A DNA stretch of 64,000 bases from Methanosphaera sp. WGK6 (lineage in GTDB: Archaea > Methanobacteriota > Methanobacteria > Methanobacteriales > Methanobacteriaceae): the NCBI RefSeq assembly GCF_001729965.1, contig NZ_JRWK01000003.1, positions 1 to 64,000 on the forward strand, in the 5' to 3' direction. The position numbers and the translations under genes are program-made. Positions 50,548-59,064 of this stretch are shown here, piece after piece; position 1 is the stretch's first letter; each line of letters starts with the position of its first letter. The notes under the pieces were generated by a model, which did not search any database, was not told the DNA's origin, and saw nothing but the letters and a program-made list of their open reading frames with translations.

Positions 50548-51648
50548 ATTACTAAGATATTAATTGTTGGATCAAATACTCGTGCATTATCTAAGTCACT
50601 TAAAAAATTAGGATATGTTGTTTATGCAACAAGTTTTTATGATTTAATAGATCAAAGAGATTTTGTTGATAAATTATTAGTACCTTCTGGAAATAGTTTT
50701 AATTTAAGGGATTTAGAAAATATTGCTTTGGATTTTGTTAATGAAGTGGATTATATTATATGTACAAGTGATGTTGATGTATCTCGTTTTCCTAGAAATA
50801 AGATTATAGGTAATGTTGATACTGATTTTATTAATAATAAATATAAGCTTTTTAAACTTTTACATAAAAACTTTTTATTGCCGGATACTTATAAATTAGA
50901 TACTATTGGTGAAGCTAAGGAAATTGTTAAAAATTTTCCGGATAAGGAATTTATTGTTAAACCAATATATGGGACTGGTGGTATGGGTATTGGTTGGTTT
51001 AATGATGATATGGAAGTAAATTGTTCTTTTTTACTTCAGGAATATATTCAGGGTAGTTCTATAAGTAGCTCTTTTTTATCATATTCTAATCATGATATTA
51101 CAATGGTTTCTGCTTCTGATCAAATTATTGGTTCTAATAGTTTAGGAGCTAGTGATTTCAGTTATTGTGGTAATATAACACCATATGTTAATTATAATGA
51201 TAAACTTTTAAATATTTCTAGGAAGATTTCTAAAATGTGTAAATTGGTTGGTTCTAATGGTGTTGATTTTATTTTGAATGATAATAAGGTGTATGTTATT
51301 GAGGTAAATCCTAGAATTCAAGGTACTTTTGAGTGTTTGGAACGTAGTTTTAATATGAATATGGCTGAAGCTCATATTAATGCTTGTAAAAATGTTCCTG
51401 TAAATATACCTAATGTTCAAAAGTTTGCTGTTAAATTAATTCCATATGCTATTAAATCAGGGTATTATGGTTTATTTAATAGTTCTTATGTTCATGATAT
51501 ATCTGAATGTAATTATTTGTTTAAAAAAGGAGAACCTCTAGCTACTATATTAACTGATGATAGAATTTTAGAAAATGCTATGAGTAGAGCACAACAAGTA
51601 CAAAAATTAGTATATAATTCATATATTTCAAAAAAAGAGAAAAGTTAA
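50548..51648 (+). CDS. ATP-grasp carboligase-like protein, apparent ATT start
   Basis: The frame encodes about 366 residues of an ATP-grasp protein of the COG2232 kind: a Rossmann-like pre-ATP-grasp start TKILIVGSNTRALSKSLKKL, then EFIVKPIYGTGGMGIGWF, FLLQEYIQGSSISSSFLS, and the metal-binding YVIEVNPRIQGTFEC. The ligation substrate is unknown. The frame is open from 50458 but has no ATG, GTG or TTG before a TTG at 50728, which would remove the whole first domain. ATT at 50548 gives a start that agrees with family N-termini, with AAAGGT about nine bases upstream. Two nearby in-frame ATTs (50542 and 50545) are alternatives. Confidence 0.75.
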   Translation: MTKILIVGSNTRALSKSLKKLGYVVYATSFYDLIDQRDFVDKLLVPSGNSFNLRDLENIALDFVNEVDYIICTSDVDVSRFPRNKIIGNVDTDFINNKYKLFKLLHKNFLLPDTYKLDTIGEAKEIVKNFPDKEFIVKPIYGTGGMGIGWFNDDMEVNCSFLLQEYIQGSSISSSFLSYSNHDITMVSASDQIIGSNSLGASDFSYCGNITPYVNYNDKLLNISRKISKMCKLVGSNGVDFILNDNKVYVIEVNPRIQGTFECLERSFNMNMAEAHINACKNVPVNIPNVQKFAVKLIPYAIKSGYYGLFNSSYVHDISECNYLFKKGEPLATILTDDRILENAMSRAQQVQKLVYNSYISKKEKS

Positions 51649-51804
51649 TTATATTATTCCGAATTCAATAAGTATAAACATAAATACACCAAATGCAATT
51701 AAAAATGTAGATATTATTAAAATTCTTGTGTATATTTTAAATAGTTTTACTTTTCTTTCTGGATCTTCATCTAAGTATTCTTTTAAAACATTTTCATAAG
51801 CCAT
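51649..51804 (-). CDS. Small single-span membrane protein, 51 aa
   Basis: The 51-residue frame has AAGGAG 13 bases before the ATG, a charged N-terminal half (MAYENVLKEYLDEDPERKVK) and one hydrophobic segment (ILIISTFLIAFGVFMFILIE). No named family is recognised. Its stop codon touches the stop of the convergent ATP-grasp gene without a gap. The amphipathic-then-membrane layout recalls small subunits such as SecE, but the sequence match is not convincing. Confidence 0.6.
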   Translation of the reverse strand: MAYENVLKEYLDEDPERKVKLFKIYTRILIISTFLIAFGVFMFILIEFGII

Positions 51805-51906
51805 ATAACAATACACTCCTTATTTATATTATTGTAATTGTTATATAAAATAATTTAGTTTTTTTTTATAAAGATAAAATTTTTAAAATAAGTTTTTTAT
51901 AAATAG

Positions 51907-51978
51907 TAGTCCCGAGCGGAGTCGAACCGCTGTCCCCGGTTCCAAAGACCAGGAGGATTGCCACTACCCTACGGGACT
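51907..51978 (-). tRNA. tRNA-Gln (anticodon TTG)
   Basis: A 72-base cloverleaf on the minus strand. The acceptor stem AGTCCCG/CGGGACT begins with A1-U72, as expected for archaeal tRNA-Gln, which is first charged with glutamate and then amidated by GatDE. The anticodon arm is CTGGT-CTTTGGA-ACCGG with anticodon TTG, and the T arm holds GGTTCGACTCC. The discriminator is A; CCA is not encoded. No intron is seen. Confidence 0.95.
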
Positions 51979-51986
51979 ATCAAATG

Positions 51987-52003
51987 TTGTACTTCAAGTA
52001 CAA
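51987..52003. promoter_or_regulatory. Perfect palindrome at the tRNA-Gln start region
   Basis: TTGTACTTCAAGTACAA is an inverted repeat with 8-base arms around one central base. It lies 9-25 bases before the tRNA 5' end and touches the TATA-like box. It may be a repressor site or a leader hairpin. Confidence 0.45.
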
Positions 52004-52009
52004 TATAAA
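52002..52009 (-). promoter_or_regulatory. TATA-like box for tRNA-Gln
   Basis: Read on the minus strand this is TTTATATT, placed 24-31 bases upstream of the mature tRNA 5' end, with purine-rich ACAAAG just upstream as a possible BRE. Spacing suits an archaeal promoter with a short leader. Confidence 0.5.
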
Positions 52010-52339
52010 CTTTGTAATATGTTATATATATACTTTATGGTTTACTTTTTGTCTCTTAAAATTATTTATTTTACTAAAATTAATGATTTTTAATCCTATT
52101 ATTTATATGTTACGACTATATATTTAAATACTTATTAATATATAACATTAGGTAAGGATTTAAAATAGATTCTTAAATTTCAGAGCTTATTAATTTTTTT
52201 TTAAAGTAAAAAAAATTGATTATCAAATAAAAAAAATCAGAATATTAAGTTATGTAATTTTATTAAATTATATAAAATATATGACTTACTTAATCGAATT
52301 AATAATTCATATTTTGGTTTATTATGAGGAGGCGGTAAG

Positions 52340-54490
52340 ATTAAGCGAAATTTAATTTTGATTTTCTTAGTAGCTGTAATCATTAGTTTAAGTACAGTTT
52401 CAGCAATAGATTCTAATGTAACATCAAACGAGGATTATAGTAGTTCTATTGTTAATTCACATGGTACTTCTGAAATATTAAACAGTTCTTATGATAATAC
52501 AAATACTAACAAATCAAATATTGAATCAATCAATGATAATTTAAGCAATGAATCTAATTTAGTGGATACTAATAATTTACTAGTAACAAACACGACATCC
52601 AGTAATCAAACGAATAATAATGGTTTAACTTCAAGTAATTTAAACAAAAATTCCTTAAAAACAAGCACAGATACAAAATCAAATATAACTTTGGAAATGA
52701 ACTCAATTGAAGCACATCCCCATGAAACAATAACTTTTAATGCAACAGTTAAATCTAATAATTTAACAGCATTAGAAAATCAAGCAGCTGTCTTTAAAAT
52801 AAATGGAAATACTATTGGAAAAACAAAAATACAGGATGGAAAAATATCCTTAACTTATACAATTCCATTATGGTCTGCAAAAACATATAATTTAACAGTT
52901 AAAGTAGGGGATACATTAACTACTTATGGTACTGAATTAAGTAAAACATTAACTATTAGTAAAAATAATGTTTCTATAACAACTACATATAAAAATATAT
53001 CATCTAATGTAATGATAACTGTTTATATAAAAGATAGTTATGGTTATGCATTAAATGATACAAAAGTAGCTTTTAAAATAAATGGAGTAACTATTGGAAG
53101 TAATAGAACAAATAATGGGTATGCATATATAAATTATACAATATCTGATACTACTAAATCATATGTATTAACAGTAATATCTGGTGAAAGTAGTTTTACA
53201 AATACTAAAACTATTAATAATACTATAAAACTCAATAGTACAGTTGTAAAAAGTAATTCAATCATTGATATGGTGAGTTTATTTTTTGTCAAATCAAATA
53301 ATAAAATAAATTTAACAGCTAAAATCTTTGATTCAAAAGGAGTTGCTGTAACAAGTGGTAAATCTTCATTTAAAATTAATGGAAAAACTATTGGAACAGT
53401 TAATGTAACTAATGGTGTAGCATCAATTTATTATGATACTACTGGTTTATCAACAGGTATTTATAATATATCTGTTGTTTATGGTGGAAATAGTGTTTTA
53501 AATGAGAGTAAGGCAAATTCTGTTTTGCGAGTTCAAACAACATTATCTAAATATACATACAGTCAAATAATAAAAAAAGCTAATGATACAAAAACATTCA
53601 TTGAAAAAAATGGTAGATTACCTAATTATATTACAGTAGGTACTGATAAATTATCACCAAGTGATTTTTTATATTTACTATGTGAAATTTATGCAGGTAA
53701 TAGTTCATTTTATTCAGGTAACTTTGTACAAAATAATGTGTCTGTAACATCAGGTGTAGGTAGTAAAATTTATAAGGCAGAATATATCTCTTTAGCAAAA
53801 ACTATTGTAAATTGTTATGCAATTAATGGTAGAAATCCTAAATCTATAAAAGTAAGTGATAGTATTTCTATGAGTTTCAATGATACTGTTTACTTATATT
53901 CTAGAATTGTTGCATATACTTATAATAAAGGTGTAGATTCAAATTATGCAGTTCTTATTGATGTAAGTAGTATTGGTGGAAGTAACAATAATAGTAACAC
54001 GACTAATAATAATACAGGAAATATGGGTTCTGTACCTTCTGGTTATGAACAATATGTTGTAGCTACTACAAACTGTGAAGTAAATGCAACAAGTATTTAT
54101 AATGCTATGCTAACTGCAATAAGTGGAGTTTCAGGAACATATAATCAAGCTAAGGCAATATTTAATTATGTAAATGATCATACTGATTATAGTGGTTATT
54201 ATAATACAAGATATGGTGCAGTAGGTACTTTATCTAGGGGATATGGTAATTGTGTTGATATGGCACACTTAGTGATAGCTATGGCACGTACTGCAAATAT
54301 TCCTGCACGTTATTGTCATGCAACTTGTTATTTCCGTAGTGGATTAGTTACAGGACATGTATGGGCTGAACTTTACGTTAATGGTGTTTGGTATAAATGT
54401 GATGCAACATCTGCATCAAATACATTTGGTAATATAGTAAACTGGAGTAATTCTGGAAGTGTAACTCGATATATATCATTACCATTCTAA
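52340..54490 (+). CDS. Secreted cell-wall protein: Ig-like repeats, pseudomurein-binding repeats, transglutaminase-like peptidase; apparent ATT start
   Basis: The frame encodes about 716 residues. A signal peptide (KRNLILIFLVAVIISLSTVSA) is followed by an Asn/Ser/Thr-rich linker, three Ig-like repeats of about 90 residues (each with an FKINGxTIG strand; roughly 115-390), two pseudomurein-binding repeats (ADTKTF-type segments near 415 and 490) and a C-terminal transglutaminase-like domain. That domain has GNCVDMAHLVIAMART (Cys), TGHVWAELYVNGVWY (His) and KCDATSAS (Asp). This order recalls pseudomurein endoisopeptidases PeiW/PeiP, so a role in wall turnover is inferred. No ATG, GTG or TTG lies between the upstream stop (52325) and TTG 52358; ATT at 52340 has GAGGAGG seven bases upstream and keeps the Lys-Arg of the signal peptide. 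Confidence 0.82.
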   Translation: MKRNLILIFLVAVIISLSTVSAIDSNVTSNEDYSSSIVNSHGTSEILNSSYDNTNTNKSNIESINDNLSNESNLVDTNNLLVTNTTSSNQTNNNGLTSSNLNKNSLKTSTDTKSNITLEMNSIEAHPHETITFNATVKSNNLTALENQAAVFKINGNTIGKTKIQDGKISLTYTIPLWSAKTYNLTVKVGDTLTTYGTELSKTLTISKNNVSITTTYKNISSNVMITVYIKDSYGYALNDTKVAFKINGVTIGSNRTNNGYAYINYTISDTTKSYVLTVISGESSFTNTKTINNTIKLNSTVVKSNSIIDMVSLFFVKSNNKINLTAKIFDSKGVAVTSGKSSFKINGKTIGTVNVTNGVASIYYDTTGLSTGIYNISVVYGGNSVLNESKANSVLRVQTTLSKYTYSQIIKKANDTKTFIEKNGRLPNYITVGTDKLSPSDFLYLLCEIYAGNSSFYSGNFVQNNVSVTSGVGSKIYKAEYISLAKTIVNCYAINGRNPKSIKVSDSISMSFNDTVYLYSRIVAYTYNKGVDSNYAVLIDVSSIGGSNNNSNTTNNNTGNMGSVPSGYEQYVVATTNCEVNATSIYNAMLTAISGVSGTYNQAKAIFNYVNDHTDYSGYYNTRYGAVGTLSRGYGNCVDMAHLVIAMARTANIPARYCHATCYFRSGLVTGHVWAELYVNGVWYKCDATSASNTFGNIVNWSNSGSVTRYISLPF

Positions 54491-54742
54491 ACTCTTTTTA
54501 TTTTTTTTAATTTTTATCTATTTTTATTTTAATCTAATTATTTTGAAATTTTTTCTATATATTATATAATAAGATATAATAAACTATAGAACTTAGTTAA
54601 AACATAATAATTAATAGGAAATATAATACTTATTAATATAAAATTAGTTCTTAATAATTAGAATAGCTTTTTTCTTTTTTCAAAGTATATAATTAACTAT
54701 TTAATTGAATTATATTATATAATAAGAACTGGGGGATTAATA

Positions 54743-55711
54743 TTGAAATTTAGTTTGGAATTACTTCCTAATGAACCAATATCTAATATAATTGAAATAA
54801 TAAAAACATCAGAAGATATTGGATTTGAAAATCTATGGATAACTGATCACTATAATAACAGGGATGTATTTGAAGTTTTAGCTATTGCAGCATATGAAAC
54901 AAGTACTATTAAAATGGGTGCTGGAGTGTCAAATCCCTATGTTCGAAATCCCGTAACAATTGCTGCTGCAACATCTACTCTTGATGAAATATCTGAAGGT
55001 AGAGCATTAGTGGGAGTAGGTCCTGGTGATAAGGCAACAATGGAAACACTAAACTTATCTTGGAAAAAACCATTAAAAACAGTAAAGGAAGCTGTAAATA
55101 CTGTACGAACATTATTAAATGGTGGTAAATTAGAACAAGGGGCTTGTTTAAGTGGAACTTTAAAAATTCAAGATAATATTCCAATATATATGGCAGCTCA
55201 AGGTCCTAAAATGTTAGAAGCATCAGGGGAAGTTGCTGATGGGTCATTAATTAATGCATCAAATCCAAAAGATTTTGAAATAGCAATTCCATTAATTAAT
55301 AATGGTTTAAATAAATCATCCATTTCAAAAAATAAATTTAATTATGCTGCATATACAGCATGTAGTATTGATGAAGATATGAATAAGGCATATGATAATG
55401 CAAGAATAGTAGTAGCTTTTATTCTTGGTGGAGCACCTGAAGTTGTATTAAAACGTCATGATATTTCACTGGATATAGCAGCTCAAGTTAGGGATTGTTT
55501 ATCAAAATATGATTTTAAACGAGCAGTTTCATTAATTACTGATGATATGGTTAATGCCTTTGCAGTCTGTGGTAATCCTGAACAAATAATGAATAAAATA
55601 GAAGTTCTTCAAGAATTAGGAGTTAATGAATTTGTAGTAGGTTCTCCAATAGGTAAAGATAGAGTAAAATCATTACGATTGTTGGAGGATATTATTAATT
55701 CTTTTAATTAA
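54743..55711 (+). CDS. mer: F420-dependent methylenetetrahydromethanopterin reductase
   Basis: Mer reduces methylene-H4MPT to methyl-H4MPT with F420H2, or works in reverse when methyl groups are oxidised. The 322-residue luciferase-fold protein has FENLWITDHYNNRDVFEVLA near 28-47, KMGAGVSNPYVRNPVTIAAA near 59-78, LVGVGPGDKATMETLNLSW near 93-111 and PIYMAAQGPKMLEASGEVAD near 149-168. The start is TTG with GGGGGAT upstream. The stop is 25 bases before raSEA. Confidence 0.96.
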   Translation: MKFSLELLPNEPISNIIEIIKTSEDIGFENLWITDHYNNRDVFEVLAIAAYETSTIKMGAGVSNPYVRNPVTIAAATSTLDEISEGRALVGVGPGDKATMETLNLSWKKPLKTVKEAVNTVRTLLNGGKLEQGACLSGTLKIQDNIPIYMAAQGPKMLEASGEVADGSLINASNPKDFEIAIPLINNGLNKSSISKNKFNYAAYTACSIDEDMNKAYDNARIVVAFILGGAPEVVLKRHDISLDIAAQVRDCLSKYDFKRAVSLITDDMVNAFAVCGNPEQIMNKIEVLQELGVNEFVVGSPIGKDRVKSLRLLEDIINSFN

Positions 55712-55736
55712 AAAATAAGTAAAAAGAGGATTAGGT

Positions 55737-56842
55737 ATGGAAGTACAAGTTATAAATAAACAAATAAGAGAACATTCAATTGAAAATATTAAAAACAAAA
55801 TGGAAAGAAAAAAAATAAAAAACCATTACAAGCTTATGCTGCAAGTTGGGCTAATGAAGATAGATTATATGATTCAGTAGGTTATACAATTTTTATAGTA
55901 CTTCCTACTTCTGGATGTGAATGGGCTACTAAAAGTGGTGGATGTACTATGTGTAGTTATATAGCAGATTCACCATTATGTGAAATAGGTGATGATGAGT
56001 TAATTGAAATATTTGATAATGAATGGGATAAACAGTTAAATAAAACAGACATAACCTCACATGAAAATGTTGCAATAAAACTTTTTGTATCAGGTAGTTT
56101 TTTAAATAATAATGAAGTAGATAAAAAAGTTCAAGAACATATCTTCAATGAATTTAATAAATATGACAATATAAAAGAAGTAATTGTTGAATCAAAACCT
56201 GAATTCATTAATGAAGATTCACTTAAACGATTGGGTGCTCTAATTCCTAATAAAATATTTGAAATTGGTATTGGTCTTGAGACTTCTAATGAAGATACTC
56301 GTTTAAATAAAATTAACAAAGGTATAACAAATGCATCCTTTGAAAAAGCAGTTAACATAATAAATAATATAACTGGATATGATATCCGTGCAAAAGCATA
56401 CTTACTTGTAAAACCAATATTATTATCTGAAAAAGATGCAATTAAAGAATCTATTGAATCAGCTACTTATGCAAAAGAAGTAGGTGTGAAAAGATTAGCA
56501 TATTGTCCATCAACAGTACATGGTGGTACATTAATGGATTATTTATGGAAAAGAGGATCATATAATCCTCCATGGATTTGGAGTACTGTGGAAATAATAA
56601 AACAAGTTCGAAATAATGTGGATTTGCCTATGATAATGGATACTGCAGGTTTTGGAACAAGAAGAGGGCCATTTAATTGTAAAAAATGTAATGCAAAATT
56701 AAAAAGTTTAATAATTGAATCTAATTTAAAACAAGAAATTCCTAAAGAATTAGATGAGTTCGCATGTGAATGTAAAACAAAATGGGAAGCAGATCTTGAA
56801 TTTTCAGAGATACTAAATACAACAACAAATCCTAAAGCTTAA
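55737..56842 (+). CDS. Archaeosine radical SAM enzyme (RaSEA), -1 frameshift near codon 28
   Basis: Joined across one -1 shift, this encodes about 368 residues of the radical SAM subunit that helps turn the preQ0-lysine adduct in tRNA into archaeosine. Frame 0 begins at ATG 55737 (GAGG upstream), reads MEVQVINKQIREHSIENIKN and soon stops. Slippage in the tract A8-T-A6 at 55808-55822 (A AAA AAC or A AAA AAA) moves to the frame that encodes PLQAYAASWANEDRLYDSVG and the cluster motif CEWATKSGGCTMCSY. That second frame has no ATG, GTG or TTG before 55949, which lies inside the motif and would remove two of three cluster cysteines. Later parts include KVQEHIFNEFN, EIGIGLETSNEDTRLNKINK and CNAKLKSL. 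Programmed shift, mutation or sequence error cannot be told apart here. Confidence 0.82.
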
Positions 56843-56866
56843 ACTAATTTTAATAAAAAGAGGTAG

Positions 56867-56884
56867 GGGAATTTTTATTCTCCT
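56867..56884. terminator. Convergent hairpin between raSEA and hcp
   Basis: GGGGAAT / ATTCTCC (7 pairs, one G-T) with a TTTT loop overlaps the hcp stop codon. On the minus strand it is followed by a T-rich run (TCTTTTTATT), so it may end hcp transcription. Confidence 0.4.
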
Positions 56885-58176
56885 AAAATTTCTTTAATAT
56901 CTTCTTCTGGTGTTGAAATTAATTTTAAATCAAAAGTTTTAACTAAAATATCGAGTATTGGTTTATCAATCCATGCAGGAAGAATAGGGCCAATATGTAT
57001 ATTTGTAAGACCAAGAGCTAATAAACTCCAAAGAATTGACACAGCTTTTTGTTCCATCCAACTTAATACAAATGTCACTGGTAAATCATTTAAGCCCATA
57101 TCAAATACTTCAGTTAATGCCATTAAAATTTCAGCTCCTACTATAGCATCATTACATTGACCTAAATCAATTAATCTTGGAATTCCATCAATATCTCCAA
57201 GGTCTAAATCATTAAATCGGTATTTTCCACAACCTACTGCTAAAATCACTGTGTCTTCAGGTAATTGCTTTGCAAATTCAGTGTAATAGTTCATTTCTTT
57301 TTTGTAAGGAACATCGCAACCACCCATCACAAAGAATTGTTTTATTTTACCTCTAAGTACGGCTTCTTTAATTTTATCAGCAAGAGATAGGACTGTTGTT
57401 TTTCCAAATCCTGTTGTATATGTAGTTTTTTCTTCTTCTTTAAGTTCTGGTAGTGATAATGCTTGTTCTATAACTTCTGAAAAATCATAATTATCAATAT
57501 GTGGTATGTTGGGTAATTGTACAATACCTGTTGTATATATACGGTCTGCATATTCATCTGCAGGTATAAGTCCACAATTAGTTGTTACAATTACAGGTAT
57601 TTTATATTTGGTGAATGTTTCTTTTTGATCAAACCAGGGTCCACCAAGTTGACCTTTCAAATGTTCGTATTTTTTAAGTTCTGGATATCCATGAGCTATT
57701 AACATTTCACTATGGGTGTATATATTAATTCCCTTACCTTCAGTCTGTTTTAATAATTCTTCAAGTACTTTAAGATCATGACCTGTTACAATAATACCAT
57801 GTCCTTTACTTGCACCTTTTTTGACTTCAACAGGAACAGGTTCACCGTAATTTCTAATATGTGCTTCTTTCAATCCTGCCATAGCTTTAGTATTGATGTG
57901 TCCTGCTTCAATAGCTAAGTCAATACAACTTGTTATATCAAAGTTCACATTAGTTAATGTACTGTATAATCCTTTTTCAAGAAATGCATTTATTTCTTCA
58001 TCCATTACTCCAAATTCTCTCATTTGATAGGCATATGCTGAAATTCCTTTTAATTCAAAAACAAGATTATCTTGTAATCTTGCTAAAGTTTCATTTTTTC
58101 CACAAACTCCTACTACTCTACATCCTTCACCGTTAGCTGTTTGAGAACATTGATAACAAAACATGTTATTGTTCAT
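56875..58176 (-). CDS. hcp: Hybrid cluster protein (hydroxylamine/NO reductase), short form
   Basis: The 433-residue protein has the N-terminal cluster cysteines C7-x2-C10-x8-C19-x5-C25 ([21 protein letters not shown]) and hybrid-cluster regions [40 protein letters not shown] and [11 protein letters not shown]. It is about 110 residues shorter than enterobacterial Hcp, which fits the class III forms of thermophiles and archaea. The role is in nitrosative or oxidative stress. The ATG at 58176 is preferred over a GTG at 58185 that overlaps the AGGTGAT site. It is divergent from a TrmB-type regulator. Confidence 0.92.
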   Translation of the reverse strand: MNNNMFCYQCSQTANGEGCRVVGVCGKNETLARLQDNLVFELKGISAYAYQMREFGVMDEEINAFLEKGLYSTLTNVNFDITSCIDLAIEAGHINTKAMAGLKEAHIRNYGEPVPVEVKKGASKGHGIIVTGHDLKVLEELLKQTEGKGINIYTHSEMLIAHGYPELKKYEHLKGQLGGPWFDQKETFTKYKIPVIVTTNCGLIPADEYADRIYTTGIVQLPNIPHIDNYDFSEVIEQALSLPELKEEEKTTYTTGFGKTTVLSLADKIKEAVLRGKIKQFFVMGGCDVPYKKEMNYYTEFAKQLPEDTVILAVGCGKYRFNDLDLGDIDGIPRLIDLGQCNDAIVGAEILMALTEVFDMGLNDLPVTFVLSWMEQKAVSILWSLLALGLTNIHIGPILPAWIDKPILDILVKTFDLKLISTPEEDIKEILGE

Positions 58177-58305
58177 TTTAATCACCTTATATTTTATAAA
58201 TAATAATTTTATGGTGTGAATATATAATAATTTGTAACCTTCTAAGTGAAAATAGAAATGTTTTTTATACTTATTTTTAAAACTTTAATATAACTGGTGA
58301 AAGTA

Positions 58306-59058
58306 ATGGCTGAAAAAATAAAAATATTAAAACATTTTGATTTAACAGAATATGAATCAAAAGCATATTTGGCATTGTTAAAGCTTATCTCTGCAAAAGC
58401 AGATGAAATAAGTAAAGAATCAAAAGTTCCAAGATCTAAAATTTACAGTGTGTTAGAAAACTTGGAAAAGAAAGATTTTATTAAAATTAAAATGAGTCGT
58501 CCATTAGAATATACCATAATACCTCCAAATGAATCATTAACTAACTATAAAAATAATTTATTTGATGAAATAAATGAAACAATAGAAAATATGACTTTGA
58601 TCTATGAAAATAATTTACCTAATGTTAAAACACCAATTTCTGCTATTGAAGATGTGGATAAAATCATTCAAAAAGAATATAATATGATGAGACGTTCTAA
58701 AAATGTTATATTTATGAGATTGGGATTTGTAATTCCATCTGAGATTGAAAATCTTAAAAAACAAGTTATGTATTTATTAAAAAGAGGAATCACTGTAAAA
58801 ATATTGGCTGCAAGGTCTTGCACAGTGAAAGATGAGGAAATTTCTATAGAAAACATATTTAAAGATATACCTGTGGATATAAAGTATATGAATCTTCCAG
58901 CAGGACAATTAATTATACGTGATTATAAGGAAATGTTACTAGTCTTTACTGAAAATAATGGTAAATCCATATCAAATAAAAATATGATTGGTTTATTAAA
59001 TACATATCCTACATTGATTTCAAATTATGTATTAGCATTTAATAAACATTGGGGATGA
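58306..59058 (+). CDS. TrmB-family transcriptional regulator
   Basis: The 250-residue protein begins with a winged-helix domain typical of TrmB: KILKHFDLTEYESKAYLALL (5-24), then ADEISKESKVPRSKIYSVLE near 31-50 and KKDFIKIKMSRPLEYTIIPP. The C-terminal part may bind a ligand. The ATG at 58306 lies after GGTGA; an in-frame GTG at 58297 overlaps that site. It is divergent from hcp across about 130 bases, which makes hcp a reasonable but unproven target. Confidence 0.85.
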   Translation: MAEKIKILKHFDLTEYESKAYLALLKLISAKADEISKESKVPRSKIYSVLENLEKKDFIKIKMSRPLEYTIIPPNESLTNYKNNLFDEINETIENMTLIYENNLPNVKTPISAIEDVDKIIQKEYNMMRRSKNVIFMRLGFVIPSEIENLKKQVMYLLKRGITVKILAARSCTVKDEEISIENIFKDIPVDIKYMNLPAGQLIIRDYKEMLLVFTENNGKSISNKNMIGLLNTYPTLISNYVLAFNKHWG

Positions 59059-59064
59059 ATATGT

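Larger units (their letters stand above)
51979..52339. other. Gene-free region between tRNA-Gln and the cell-wall peptidase-like gene
   Basis: No gene is visible in these 361 AT-rich bases. The tRNA end holds its promoter and a palindrome. At the right end, TTATATAAAATA near 52268-52279 is a TATA-like candidate for the cell-wall gene, and GAGGAGG at 52326-52332 is its ribosome-binding site. Several T- and A-runs between 52190 and 52240 have no clear structure. Confidence 0.5.

Noticed and set aside
50728-51648. ATP-grasp gene starting at TTG 50728
   Set aside because: This would delete a conserved N-terminal domain that is clearly encoded upstream in the same open frame, and no ribosome-binding site precedes the TTG.
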